From NCBI RefSeq assembly GCF_018861005.1, contig NZ_JAHKQL010000034.1, positions 186,001 to 250,000 of the forward strand: DNA of 64,000 bases, written 5' to 3'. The translations under genes were made by a program, and so were the position numbers. Under the pieces are notes generated by a model that was not told where the DNA came from, made no database searches, and saw only the letters and a list, made by a program, of their open reading frames with translations. Origin of the DNA: Polaribacter vadi. GTDB lineage: Bacteria > Bacteroidota > Bacteroidia > Flavobacteriales > Flavobacteriaceae. Positions 25,320 through 34,397 of the stretch are shown one piece after another (the stretch's first letter is position 1; every line of letters starts with the position of its first letter).

Positions 25320-25721
25320 TTAAATAGCTTTATTTCTAAATAATTTTATAAAAACCATAGAGAAGAAGATAAAAAAGATAGTATCGTTAATTCCGTAAAT
25401 TGAATAGAAAATACCAGTCATTATATCTTTTTCAAAAATTGGAGAAATATTGTTTTGTAGACGCCAATTCAACCAAATAAGTGCATAAATTAGTTTTTCG
25501 ATTGCAAATACAGCCACAATCCATTTTACTTTTTTATAACTTTTAGCAACTGAGATATACGCAAAACCCCAAAGAACAATGATTAATAACCCAAAGTTAG
25601 ACATTACTATAGCATCATATTTAGGAATATATTGGTTAGTAAAAAAGCGAGATAAAATTAAAATAGCAATTATATTTACTAATCCAGATAGAATGAAAAT
25701 TTTAGATTCTGATATTTTCAT
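25320..25721 (-). CDS. Small four-helix membrane protein
   Basis: The 133-residue product has four hydrophobic helices (about 7-25, 40-58, 66-84, 104-126). The segment FGLLIIVLWGFAYISVAKSY then VKWIVAVFAIEKLIYALIWL resembles BphX-like membrane proteins, but this is a weak impression from memory. It lies 12 bases downstream of the lipoprotein gene and is probably co-transcribed with it. Function unknown. Confidence 0.65.
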   Translation of the reverse strand: MKISESKIFILSGLVNIIAILILSRFFTNQYIPKYDAIVMSNFGLLIIVLWGFAYISVAKSYKKVKWIVAVFAIEKLIYALIWLNWRLQNNISPIFEKDIMTGIFYSIYGINDTIFFIFFSMVFIKLFRNKAI

Positions 25722-25733
25722 AATTATATGAAT

Positions 25734-26636
25734 TTATAAGCCTAATGCTTTTCGTTCATCAACATCAGCAGTTCCATTTTTACTCCAATATGCAGTTTGT
25801 AACGTTTTTATTTTTTCTGCTTTAGTTATTAAAGTTTTATTACGACTAACTATTTCTTCTTCCCAAGATTCTATAATAAATGGAAATTCTTTTGTTAATT
25901 GTATAGAAAGTTTTCTTTTTAGTGATGGGTAATTGATTGTATAGACTAAAAAATTGCTGTTTTTCACCAAACTAGCCTCAGCTTTGTAAGCTTTAATTTT
26001 TTTATGATTCAAGCTCAAATACTCAAAAGATGGAATAATTTGCAATTCACCAATAGGTATTTTTTCTGGTGATATTCTCAGTTGATTCCAAAGTTCATTT
26101 TCTAAAATTTCTTTTTTTAATGTAATTTTCTTATCAGAATTGGTTTCAAAATAAGAATAAAACTGAATTTGATAATCGCTTTTATTGTTTAATTGAGCAA
26201 AAGTATTTCCACACCATTCTTGACTAGAAAAAGAAATTTTAAGAGCTTTTTTGTTGATATTAATAGGAGAGAAGGTACTTGTCATTATAGAATATGGATA
26301 AATACCAGTTGTAAATTTCTTAGTACTATTTAATTTTATAACAGGAATATTTTTTTTATTTTGATAATCAGCTTTTACTTGTTTTTCGGGTAAAAAACCT
26401 TCTGTTACAAAGATGTTTACAGCAGTTCCTTCATAAATTTCTCCATAACGAACTTGTAATAGTTTATACGAAGTTATTTCTGCTTTTCCTGAATACCAAT
26501 ATTTATCAAAGTCAGGATTTTTTTTTACTATAATTGTATTTGATTTTGGTTTCTCTTTTTTCACTTCAGGTTTTGAACAATAAAAAAAGAGTAGACTTAG
26601 AAGAGATGGTAAATATATTTTTGTGATTCGTTTCAT
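25734..26636 (-). CDS. Lipoprotein of unknown function
   Basis: The 300-residue protein has a lipoprotein signal (YLPSLLSLLFFYC, Cys about 20) and a mixed beta-rich body. Segments such as YWYSGKAEITSYKLLQVRYG, FVTEGFLPEKQV and SFSSQEWCGNTFAQL recur in a family I have seen in flavobacterial genomes, sometimes labelled septum inhibitor Maf, a name nothing in this sequence supports. It is likely anchored in the outer or inner membrane. No catalytic motif is evident. Confidence 0.7.
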   Translation of the reverse strand: MKRITKIYLPSLLSLLFFYCSKPEVKKEKPKSNTIIVKKNPDFDKYWYSGKAEITSYKLLQVRYGEIYEGTAVNIFVTEGFLPEKQVKADYQNKKNIPVIKLNSTKKFTTGIYPYSIMTSTFSPININKKALKISFSSQEWCGNTFAQLNNKSDYQIQFYSYFETNSDKKITLKKEILENELWNQLRISPEKIPIGELQIIPSFEYLSLNHKKIKAYKAEASLVKNSNFLVYTINYPSLKRKLSIQLTKEFPFIIESWEEEIVSRNKTLITKAEKIKTLQTAYWSKNGTADVDERKALGL

Positions 26637-27116
26637 AATTGATGCTTTAATATAACTAATTTACGATAAATTACAAAAACTATTTAGAATGATTTTTTTT
26701 TTGAATTTGAAATAAGTATAATAACAGAACTTTTCTTAATTCTTAAGAAACTTAATGCAGTGTGTTAGTATAACTTTAAATTAATTTAAAGTTATAAACT
26801 AAATCTTTTTCCATCTATTTCTATAAAAAACAAAAGGATTGTTTTCTAGAATTTTTCTATTAGAAAAGGAGTTAAACTGAACTTCAATTGTTGCTCTTTT
26901 TTCTTGTTTTTAGATTTTCTATGGATAAAATATGGGCTTCAAAAGCTATATCAGTTACTTGGTTTTTGTTAATTTATCATCAATAAAAAAAACGATATCT
27001 ATACTAATGGTTTTTGAACTGATTTACAAGAAGTAGAAACTGATAAAATTAAGATTACTATTAATTTAAATAATTTATCAAAAAAAAGAGGTTACAAATT
27101 GTAACCTCTTTTAAAT
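26637..27116. other. Intergenic stretch with a long palindrome and a terminator
   Basis: No gene is supported. It contains a 28-base perfect palindrome at 26769-26796 (half-site TATAACTTTAAATT), a shorter TCTTAATTCTTAAGA repeat about 30 bases before it, and the M28 peptidase terminator at 27083-27113. The rest is AT-rich sequence without an open frame worth reporting. Confidence 0.5.
27083..27113 (-). terminator. Terminator of the M28 peptidase gene
   Basis: AAAGAGGTTAC pairs with GTAACCTCTTT around a short loop; on the minus strand it starts four bases after the stop codon and runs into eight T. Confidence 0.8.
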
Positions 27117-28091
27117 TTATTCACTTAAATCTTCATCAAGATTTTCTATAGCTTGAATTACAATCTTTACAGCCTCTATATAAAAATCTTGGTTTATAGA
27201 ACCAAAAGTGTCTGTACTTCTATGATAGTCTTTATGATCTGGAACCCCAAAATAAATAAAAGGTATTTGTGCTTTATGAAAAACTCGATGGTCAGAAGAG
27301 AAAGTCCAATCACTTTGTTCTTTGTTTTCAGGGTCATCATGACCAAATAATAAAATTATTTTTTCTGATTTTATATCTTCTAAAGGATCTCTTAAATCTG
27401 GATAATGGTATAAACCACTTACAAATAACTCAGGATCGTAATCACTATGTGCAATCATATCCATATTAATATTTAAATCAATATTAGATTTGTCATTATA
27501 ATTTTTTAAAAAATAATCAGCACCTAAAGAACCAATTTCTTCTGCATCTACAGCAGCAAATATTAAATTATGCTTTGTTGGTTTGTCTTTAAAATATTTT
27601 GCAATTGTAAATAAAGCAGCTGTACCAGAAGCATTATCATCTGCACCATTATAGATATTACCTTTTCTTATACCTAAATGATCAAAATGAGCACTAATTA
27701 CAAAAGTTTTATTTGTTTGGCCCTTAAGCATACCAATTACATTACCCCCAGTTGCAGTTGTGTCTGGTACATTAGAGTAATCATCTAATGGTTTTGGTTT
27801 TGTCATAGGAAAAACCTCGTGTCTACTTTTACCTTTAAATGTATGAGAGAATTCTTGTACGTAATCGTTATTCATTACTTTTTGTAAACCTAATGCTGTA
27901 AATTGATCTACAATATATTGTCTTGCTTTTAAATTACCTGGAGCAGAAAAAGATCTTCCTTGCATTTCATCACTAGAAAGAAACTTAATAGATTCTAATA
28001 ATTTTTCGGAGTTGATTTCAATTACCTTTGGTTCTTTACAGCTCCCTAAAAGCACAAAAAATAAAATAAATGAAAATAGTTTTGTTTTCAT
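27117..28091 (-). CDS. M28 family zinc aminopeptidase, lipoprotein
   Basis: The 324-residue protein has a lipoprotein signal (SFILFFVLLGSC, Cys 18) and the five metal ligands of family M28: HFDHLG (His), GADDNASG (Asp), DAEEIGS (catalytic and metal Glu), NMDMIAHSD (Asp) and the final His in DHKDYHRSTDTF. It would cleave N-terminal residues from peptides outside the cytoplasm. It stands alone between two terminators. Confidence 0.9.
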   Translation of the reverse strand: MKTKLFSFILFFVLLGSCKEPKVIEINSEKLLESIKFLSSDEMQGRSFSAPGNLKARQYIVDQFTALGLQKVMNNDYVQEFSHTFKGKSRHEVFPMTKPKPLDDYSNVPDTTATGGNVIGMLKGQTNKTFVISAHFDHLGIRKGNIYNGADDNASGTAALFTIAKYFKDKPTKHNLIFAAVDAEEIGSLGADYFLKNYNDKSNIDLNINMDMIAHSDYDPELFVSGLYHYPDLRDPLEDIKSEKIILLFGHDDPENKEQSDWTFSSDHRVFHKAQIPFIYFGVPDHKDYHRSTDTFGSINQDFYIEAVKIVIQAIENLDEDLSE

Positions 28092-28141
28092 AAATTGGTT
28101 AAAGTTATGGTTAATCAGGGAATTTCAATGGCAAATATAAC

Positions 28142-28169
28142 AAAAGACCATTAATTACAATGGTCTTTT
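28142..28169 (-). terminator. Terminator of the beta-oxidation operon
   Basis: AAAAGACCATT pairs with AATGGTCTTTT around a six-base loop, about 50 bases after the acyl-CoA dehydrogenase stop on the minus strand. Confidence 0.65.
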
Positions 28170-28215
28170 TAAACAAACAACTAAATTTAAAACATTTTTA
28201 GTTTTAAAATAATTT

Positions 28216-30024
28216 TTAAAAACAATATTTGTTTTCTGCTTTTAGTTTTTCTGCTATAGTGTTTCTTAGTGCAACAACATTAGGATAGTTAGCATATTTA
28301 GTAAAACGTTTTAAACCCATTAATAACATACGTTGCTCATCTCCTTCAGCAAAAGACACAACACCTTCTCTACCATTTTTGGCAATAATTTCTACAGCAT
28401 TGTATAAGTATAACTTAGCCATAGCTATTTGGCCTTCTTGTGCATCTTCTCCAAAACGTTTTGCATTTTTTTCTGCACGTAATAAAGTAGATTCTGCTAA
28501 ATAAATCTCATTTAAAATATTTGCAGCTGCCATTAATAATTGTTGATGTTGCTCTAAATCTGGTCCATATTTTTGAATTGCAGAACCTGCAACCATTAAA
28601 AAGACTTTCTTTAGTTTAGCAATCATTTCTTTTTCTTCTGCAAAAAGTTCAGAATAATCTGGTGTATCAAAAGAAGGAATACCCATTAACTCATCTCCAA
28701 CAGCAGTAGCAGGCCCTAATAAATCTACGTGACCTTTCATTGCTTTTTTAATTAACATACCAACTGAAAGCATTCTGTTAATTTCGTTTGTACCTTCGTA
28801 AATACGAGCAATTCTTGCGTCTCTCCAAGCAGCCTCCATAGGAGTTTCTTCAGAAAAGCCCATTCCTCCAAAAATTTGGATACCTTCATCTGCACAAGCT
28901 TGTACATCTTCAGAAACAGTTACTTTTAAGATAGAGCATTCAATTGCATATTCTTCAACACCTTTTAATTCAGCTTCTTGATGTGTGTTACCAGAAGCCA
29001 TTCTCATATTAATTCTATCTTCAATATTTTTAGAAGCTCTATAACTAGCAGATTCACCTGCATAACAATTTGTAGCCATTTCAGCTAATTTGGCTTTTAT
29101 AGCACCAAACTCTGCAATAGGAGTTTTAAATTGTTTTCTTTCTGTTGCATATTGTAAAGCAGTTGTTAACACTCTTCTTTGAGAATCGATACAAGCTGCA
29201 GCCAATTTAATACGACCAACATTTAATGCGTTTACAGCAATTTTAAATCCACCACCTCTAACAGATAGCATATTTTCTGCAGGTACAATTGTATCGTTAT
29301 AAAATACTTGTCTTGTAGAACTAGCTCTAATACCTAACTTATGTTCTTCTTCACCTAAAGTAATTCCATTCGGATTTTCAGCATCATACTCAACAATAAA
29401 TCCAGTAATGTTTTTATCATCTTCTATACGTGCAAAAACGATCATCACATTACAGAAACCTGCATTTGAGATCCACATTTTTTGCCCATTAATTTTGTAT
29501 GATTTTCCATCTTCTGTTAATTCAGCTGTAGTTTTACCAGAGTTGGCATCAGAACCTGCACCTGGTTCCGTTAAACAATATGCACCCATCCACTCACCAG
29601 AAGCTAATTTTGGTACATATTTTTGTTTTTGTTCTTCAGTTCCATACAATGTAATTGGCATTGTACCAATACCTGTATGTGCACCAAAAGCAGTACTTAA
29701 AGAGCCATTTCCACTCGAAATATATTCGCAAGTAATCATAGTAGAAACAAAGCCCATTCCCATTCCTCCATATTCTTCAGGAACAGCCACACCTAAAAAG
29801 CCAAGTTCTCCAGCTTTTTTCATTACTTCTTCTGTTAATGCATAATCTTTAGCTTCAAAACGATCTCTATTTGCAACAATTTCTCTGTCTGTAAATTCAC
29901 TTACAGCTTCTTTCATCATTACTTGCTCTTCAGAAAAATCTTCTGGAGTAAATACATCTTGACAATTTGTTTCTTTAACTAGGAATTGTCCTCCTCTTAA
30001 TATGTCTTTGTTTGTAGTTTCCAT
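28216..30024 (-). CDS. Acyl-CoA dehydrogenase (long form)
   Basis: The 602-residue flavoenzyme carries the standard dehydrogenase core (about 30-420) with EYGGMGMGFVSTMITCEYIS, AYCLTEPGAGSDANSGKTTA (signature 1) and QIFGGMGFSEETPMEAAWRD with the FAD/substrate loop near ARIYEGTNEINR. An extra C-terminal helical domain (about 450-602) makes it like VLCAD-type enzymes. It performs the first step of fatty-acid beta-oxidation. It is third in a minus-strand operon after thiolase and the FadB-like protein, and is followed by a terminator. Confidence 0.9.
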   Translation of the reverse strand: METTNKDILRGGQFLVKETNCQDVFTPEDFSEEQVMMKEAVSEFTDREIVANRDRFEAKDYALTEEVMKKAGELGFLGVAVPEEYGGMGMGFVSTMITCEYISSGNGSLSTAFGAHTGIGTMPITLYGTEEQKQKYVPKLASGEWMGAYCLTEPGAGSDANSGKTTAELTEDGKSYKINGQKMWISNAGFCNVMIVFARIEDDKNITGFIVEYDAENPNGITLGEEEHKLGIRASSTRQVFYNDTIVPAENMLSVRGGGFKIAVNALNVGRIKLAAACIDSQRRVLTTALQYATERKQFKTPIAEFGAIKAKLAEMATNCYAGESASYRASKNIEDRINMRMASGNTHQEAELKGVEEYAIECSILKVTVSEDVQACADEGIQIFGGMGFSEETPMEAAWRDARIARIYEGTNEINRMLSVGMLIKKAMKGHVDLLGPATAVGDELMGIPSFDTPDYSELFAEEKEMIAKLKKVFLMVAGSAIQKYGPDLEQHQQLLMAAANILNEIYLAESTLLRAEKNAKRFGEDAQEGQIAMAKLYLYNAVEIIAKNGREGVVSFAEGDEQRMLLMGLKRFTKYANYPNVVALRNTIAEKLKAENKYCF

Positions 30025-30045
30025 TTTAATGTTTTTTACGGATGA

Positions 30046-31236
30046 TTAGTTTAAAAATTCAAAAATACCTGCAGCACCTTGTCCTGTTCCTACACACATG
30101 GTAACCATTCCGTATTTATTATTCATTTCTCTTTTGCGCATTTCATCAAACAATTGCACAGATAATTTTGCACCTGTACAACCTAAAGGATGACCTAATG
30201 CAATAGCTCCACCATTTACGTTGATGATATCAGGGTTTAAGCCTAACTCGCGAATTACAGCTAAAGATTGAGAAGCAAAAGCTTCATTTAACTCTATTAA
30301 TTCAACATCATTTTGTTGTAAACCTGCTTGTTTTAATGCTTTCGGAATTGCAGCAACTGGTCCAATTCCCATAATTCTTGGAGGTACACCTGCAGCAGCA
30401 TAACTTACCATTCTTGCTATAGGTTCTAGATTCAATTCTTTCACCATTTCTTCGCTCATTACCAAAGCAAAAGCAGCACCATCACTCATTTGAGATGAAT
30501 TACCAGCAGTTACACTTCCACCAGCAGCAAAAACAGGACGTAATCTAGCTAAACCTTCAATATTCGATCCTTTTCTTGGACCTTCATCTTTGTTAACTGT
30601 ATATTTTTTGGTTGCTTTTTTACCTTTTGCATCAATAAAAGTTTGTTCTACTTCTATAGGTACAATTTGGTCTTGAAATCTATTTTCTTCTAAAGCTCTT
30701 AATGCTTTTAAATGCGAGTTTAAAGCAAACTCATCTTGGTCTTTTCTTGACACTTTAAATTCGTTGGCAACAGCTTCTGCTGTATTACCCATTCCCCAAT
30801 AATATTCTTCATGACCAGCAGCAACTGTATCATAATTTAATTCTGGTTTAAAACCTGTCATTGGTACAGAGCTCATACTTTCTGCTCCACCTGCAATAAT
30901 ACAATCTGCCATTCCAGATTGAATTTTAGCAACAGCCATACCAATTGTTTCTAATCCTGAAGAACAAAAACGGTTTACAGTTACCCCAGGAACATCAACA
31001 ATATCTAATCCCATTAAAGAGATTAAACGTGCCATATTTAAACCTTGAGCACCTTCTGGCATTGCATTACCAACAATTACATCATCAATTCTTTTTTTAT
31101 CAAAATTAGGCAGTTCATTCATCATATATTGAATGGTTTCTGCAGCTAATTCGTCAGCTCTTTTAAATCTGAACAGTCCTTTTGGTGCTTTACCAACTGC
31201 TGTTCTATATGCTTTTACTATATATGCTGTTTTCAT
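30046..31236 (-). CDS. fadA: Acetyl-CoA C-acyltransferase (3-ketoacyl-CoA thiolase)
   Basis: The 396-residue thiolase shows the acylated Cys in TVNRFCSSGLETIG (about 90), the NEAFASQSLAV block, the GGAIALGHPLGCTG His block and the C-terminal CVGTGQGAAGIFE Cys. It cleaves 3-ketoacyl-CoA in the last step of beta-oxidation. It lies 21 bases upstream of the acyl-CoA dehydrogenase gene and about 100 bases downstream of the FadB-like gene, the spacer being filled with a repeat of TAGCTA/GCTTTTGGC units. Confidence 0.9.
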   Translation of the reverse strand: MKTAYIVKAYRTAVGKAPKGLFRFKRADELAAETIQYMMNELPNFDKKRIDDVIVGNAMPEGAQGLNMARLISLMGLDIVDVPGVTVNRFCSSGLETIGMAVAKIQSGMADCIIAGGAESMSSVPMTGFKPELNYDTVAAGHEEYYWGMGNTAEAVANEFKVSRKDQDEFALNSHLKALRALEENRFQDQIVPIEVEQTFIDAKGKKATKKYTVNKDEGPRKGSNIEGLARLRPVFAAGGSVTAGNSSQMSDGAAFALVMSEEMVKELNLEPIARMVSYAAAGVPPRIMGIGPVAAIPKALKQAGLQQNDVELIELNEAFASQSLAVIRELGLNPDIINVNGGAIALGHPLGCTGAKLSVQLFDEMRKREMNNKYGMVTMCVGTGQGAAGIFEFLN

Positions 31237-31239
31237 TTT

Positions 31240-31335
31240 ATTTTTAGCTTTTGGCTAATCGCTTTTGGCTTTTAGCTATAGGTTAATATTTATTTACAAG
31301 TAGCTAATAGCTAAGTGCAAATAGCTAGAGTAACT
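31240..31335. repeat. Degenerate GCTTTTGGCT / TAGCTA repeat spacer
   Basis: The spacer between fadB-like and thiolase genes is built of short related units: GCTTTTGGCT twice, TTTTAGCTATAGG, GTAGCTAATAGCTAAG and AATAGCTAGAG. Such units are common in flavobacterial intergenic DNA. Their arrangement could fold into weak hairpins within the operon mRNA. Confidence 0.45.
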
Positions 31336-33741
31336 TTAGTTACGTAAAGGTTTACCCGTTTTTAACATGTGCTGAATTCTTTCTAAAGTTTTACGTTCTG
31401 TACATAAACTTAAAAAAGCTTCGCGCTCAATATCTAATAAGTATTGTTCAGATACTTTTGTTGGTTCAGATAAATCTCCACCAGCCATTACATAAGCCAA
31501 TTTATTTGCAATTTTCTGATCGTGAGCAGAAATATAGTTACTTGCTTCCATAGAATCTGTACCTACTAAGAACATCCCTAGTGCTTGTTTACCTAAAACT
31601 AAAACATCATTGCGTTTTGTTGGTTGTGTGTAACCTGCATCTGCCATTAATAACGCATGCTTTTTAGCCTGTGCAATTTGTCTGTCTTTATTTACAACCA
31701 CTACATCTTTTCCTTTTTGTAATAAACCTAAATCGAAAGCTTCGTAAGCAGAAGTTGCAACTTTTGCCATACCAATTGTTAGGAAATGTTCTTGTAAAAC
31801 ATTCAATTGAACATCACCTTTATGAAATAAATCTGATGCTCTTAAAGCCATTTCTTTAGAGCCACCACCACCAGGAATTACACCAACTCCAAATTCTACT
31901 AAACCTATATAAGTTTCTGCTGCTGCAACAACTTTATCTGCATGAAGTGATATTTCACAACCACCACCTAAAGCCATTCCATGAGGAGCAGAAATAGTTG
32001 GTATTGCAGAATAACGCATACGCATCATGGTGTCTTGAAAATATTTAATGGCATAATTTAATTCATCATATTCTTGCTCTACAGCCATCATAAAAATCAT
32101 ACCTATATTGGCACCTACAGAAAAGTTTGCAGCTTGATTACCAATAATTAATCCTTGGTGATTTTTCTCTGCTAAATCAATTGCTTTATTAATTGCAGCT
32201 AAAACATCACCACCAATCGTATTCATTTTAGATTGGAACTCTAAGTTTAAAATTCCGTCTCCTAAATCTTCAATTACAGCTCCAGAGTTTTTCCAAACTT
32301 CGTTTGATTTTCTAATATTATCTAGAATGATAAAAGAATCCTGACCTGGTTTTTTAGTTTGAGATTTTGAAGGAATATCATAAAAATAAGTAGCACCTTC
32401 TTTAACAGAATAAAAAGAGGTAGAACCAGTAGCTAACATTTCTGTTACCCAAGTAGCAGGTTCATTTCCTTCTGCTTTCATTAATTCGATTCCTTTCTCT
32501 ACACCAACAGCATCCCAAATTTCGAAAGGACCATTTTCCCAACCAAAACCAGCTTTCATGGCATCATCAATCTTATAAAGCTCGTCAGAAATTTCTGGAA
32601 TTCTATTTTGAACGTATGCAAACATTGCAGCAAAGTTCTTTCTGTAAAACTCACCAGCTTTATCTTTACCACCTACTAAAACTTTAAATCTATCAATTGG
32701 TTTATCAATCGTTTTCGTAAGTTCTAAAGTGGCAAATTTTGCACGTTTTTTAGAACGATATTCTAAGGTGTCTAAGTCTAAGGTTAAAATTTCACTTTTA
32801 CCATCAGCATTTTTTACTTTTTTGTAAAATCCTTGGCCAGTTTTGCTTCCTAACCATTTATTTTCCATCATTGTGTTGATGAAACCTGGCAATTTAAATA
32901 AATCGTGTGCTTCATCATTTGGGCAATTTTCATAAATACCATTGGCAACGTGTACCAACGTATCTAGCCCAACAACATCTACAGTTCTAAATGTAGCCGA
33001 TTTTGGACGGCCAATTACAGGGCCCGTTAATTTATCAACTTCCTCTACAGTTAAACCTAATTCTTTTACTTGATGAAATAAAGATTGAATTCCGAAAATT
33101 CCAATTCTATTCCCAATAAATGCAGGAGTATCTTTTGCTAAAACTGATGTTTTACCTAAAAACTTGTCACCATACATCATTAAGAAATCTGTAACTTCTT
33201 GTTTACAGTTTGGTCCTGGAACAACCTCGAAAAGTTTTAAATATCTTGGAGGATTAAAAAAGTGAGTTACTGCAAAATGTTGCTGAAAATCTTCGCTTCT
33301 GCCTTCGTTCATAAATTGAATCGGAATTCCAGAAGTATTTGAAGAAATAATAGTACCAGGAGTTCTATATTTCTCTAATTTTTCAAAAACGATTTTTTTA
33401 ATGTCTAGTCGTTCTACAACAACTTCCATAATCCAATCTACATCTGCTACTTTTGCAATATCATCGTCTAAATTACCAGTAGTAATTCTACTTGCAAATT
33501 TTTGACTATAAATAGGAGATGGTTTCGATTTTAAAGAAGTGGTTAAAGCATCATTTACCAAACGATTACGAACTACTTTATCTTCTAATGTGAGTCCTTT
33601 TGCTTTTTCTTTGTCGTTTAATTCTCTTGGAACAATATCCAATAAAAGAACTTCTACACCAATGTTAGCAAAGTGACATGCAATACCAGAACCCATAATT
33701 CCAGATCCTATAATTGCTACTTTTTTAATTCTTCTTGTCAT
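31336..33741 (-). CDS. 3-hydroxyacyl-CoA dehydrogenase / enoyl-CoA hydratase
   Basis: The 801-residue bifunctional enzyme has the NAD-binding Rossmann motif IIGSGIMGSGIACHFANIGV at the N-terminus, the HAD signature HFFNPPRYLKLFEVVPG (about 155-172), a second HAD C-terminal unit, and an enoyl-CoA hydratase/isomerase domain at the C-terminus (about 500-720) with PHGMALGGGCEISLHADKVV and EFGVGVIPGGGGSKEMALRA. This order (dehydrogenase first) is that of FadN-like proteins, reversed from E. coli FadB. It is first after marR in the operon and catalyses steps two and three of beta-oxidation. Confidence 0.9.
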   Translation of the reverse strand: MTRRIKKVAIIGSGIMGSGIACHFANIGVEVLLLDIVPRELNDKEKAKGLTLEDKVVRNRLVNDALTTSLKSKPSPIYSQKFASRITTGNLDDDIAKVADVDWIMEVVVERLDIKKIVFEKLEKYRTPGTIISSNTSGIPIQFMNEGRSEDFQQHFAVTHFFNPPRYLKLFEVVPGPNCKQEVTDFLMMYGDKFLGKTSVLAKDTPAFIGNRIGIFGIQSLFHQVKELGLTVEEVDKLTGPVIGRPKSATFRTVDVVGLDTLVHVANGIYENCPNDEAHDLFKLPGFINTMMENKWLGSKTGQGFYKKVKNADGKSEILTLDLDTLEYRSKKRAKFATLELTKTIDKPIDRFKVLVGGKDKAGEFYRKNFAAMFAYVQNRIPEISDELYKIDDAMKAGFGWENGPFEIWDAVGVEKGIELMKAEGNEPATWVTEMLATGSTSFYSVKEGATYFYDIPSKSQTKKPGQDSFIILDNIRKSNEVWKNSGAVIEDLGDGILNLEFQSKMNTIGGDVLAAINKAIDLAEKNHQGLIIGNQAANFSVGANIGMIFMMAVEQEYDELNYAIKYFQDTMMRMRYSAIPTISAPHGMALGGGCEISLHADKVVAAAETYIGLVEFGVGVIPGGGGSKEMALRASDLFHKGDVQLNVLQEHFLTIGMAKVATSAYEAFDLGLLQKGKDVVVVNKDRQIAQAKKHALLMADAGYTQPTKRNDVLVLGKQALGMFLVGTDSMEASNYISAHDQKIANKLAYVMAGGDLSEPTKVSEQYLLDIEREAFLSLCTERKTLERIQHMLKTGKPLRN

Positions 33742-33766
33742 TTCTTTGTAATTAGTTAACTATGTC

Positions 33767-34222
33767 TTATTTATCTTGATTTGTAGATTCAAAAATTTTC
33801 TTTTCGGCAATTAATATGTTAATGGTTTTCATCACCTTAAAAAAAGATTCTAAATCATTTTCATTAACATGTTCTCTTACAATATTGTTAAATTGATAAA
33901 CGTGATTTTTAGAAAATTTACGTCTTTCTAATCCATAATCTGTTAGTTTTACAATAACACTTCTACCATCATCTGGGTTTTTTTCTCTGTAAATAGCCCC
34001 TTTTTCTTCCATAGATTTTAATATTCTAGAAAGGCTAGTGGGTTCCATACCCATTAATGGACCTAAAGCAGTTGATGGTGTTCCGTTTACTTTGTCTATG
34101 GTTAGCAAAACAAAAGCAGAAGACATTGTGCTATCGTACTTTGTTGCTTGCTCATTGTATAGTTTTGCGACTGCTTGCCAAGTTGCTCTTAATTGATGAT
34201 CTATTGATTTACTTTTGTCCAT
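33767..34222 (-). CDS. MarR family regulator of the beta-oxidation operon
   Basis: From ATG 34222 the product is 151 residues, normal for MarR. The winged helix is seen in MGMEPTSLSRILKSMEEKGA then IYREKNPDDGRSVIVKLTDY (about 55-100). A longer frame from 34318 adds 32 residues without family likeness and crosses the promoter and operators, so it is rejected. A TATATTTG -7 box lies six to thirteen bases upstream and two ATGCGTGCAT-type palindromes overlap the -33 area. It is 25 bases from the FadB-like gene, so it probably represses its own operon and responds to an acyl-CoA or fatty acid; the ligand is inference. Confidence 0.85.
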   Translation of the reverse strand: MDKSKSIDHQLRATWQAVAKLYNEQATKYDSTMSSAFVLLTIDKVNGTPSTALGPLMGMEPTSLSRILKSMEEKGAIYREKNPDDGRSVIVKLTDYGLERRKFSKNHVYQFNNIVREHVNENDLESFFKVMKTINILIAEKKIFESTNQDK

Positions 34223-34227
34223 TTTGA

Positions 34228-34235
34228 CAAATATA
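34228..34235 (-). promoter_or_regulatory. -7 box TATATTTG of the marR-fad operon
   Basis: It matches TAnnTTTG and puts the transcription start at the marR ATG, so the mRNA would be leaderless. Confidence 0.5.
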
Positions 34236-34245
34236 TTAAAATTTA

Positions 34246-34287
34246 TTATGCGTGCATAGTAAATTTTAAAAAAGTTATGCGTGCATA
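34246..34287. promoter_or_regulatory. Two MarR operator-like palindromes
   Basis: TTATGCGTGCATA occurs at 34246-34258 and again at 34275-34287, 29 bases apart start to start. Each contains ATGC-GT-GCAT, a dimer-type inverted repeat. The first covers the expected -33 region of the marR promoter. Confidence 0.65.
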
Positions 34288-34355
34288 ATAAAATTAACAA
34301 TTTATTTATCTGTAACAAATCTCTTGTTTAGATACTAATAGCTGTAAAAAATACC

Positions 34356-34363
34356 TAAATTTG
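34356..34363 (+). promoter_or_regulatory. -7 box TAAATTTG upstream of the ABC transporter genes
   Basis: It matches TAnnTTTG and lies 34 bases before the ATG at 34398. No good -33 box is seen at normal spacing. Confidence 0.4.
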
Positions 34364-34397
34364 TGATTAATCAACTTTAAAAAATCGACTCTAATTT

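Noticed and set aside
29408..29845. 145-codon plus-strand frame inside the acyl-CoA dehydrogenase gene
   Set aside because: Antisense of a well conserved gene; no start context or family motif.
34223..34318. 32-residue N-terminal extension of the MarR protein
   Set aside because: The extension spans the -7 box and both operator palindromes and has no family likeness.
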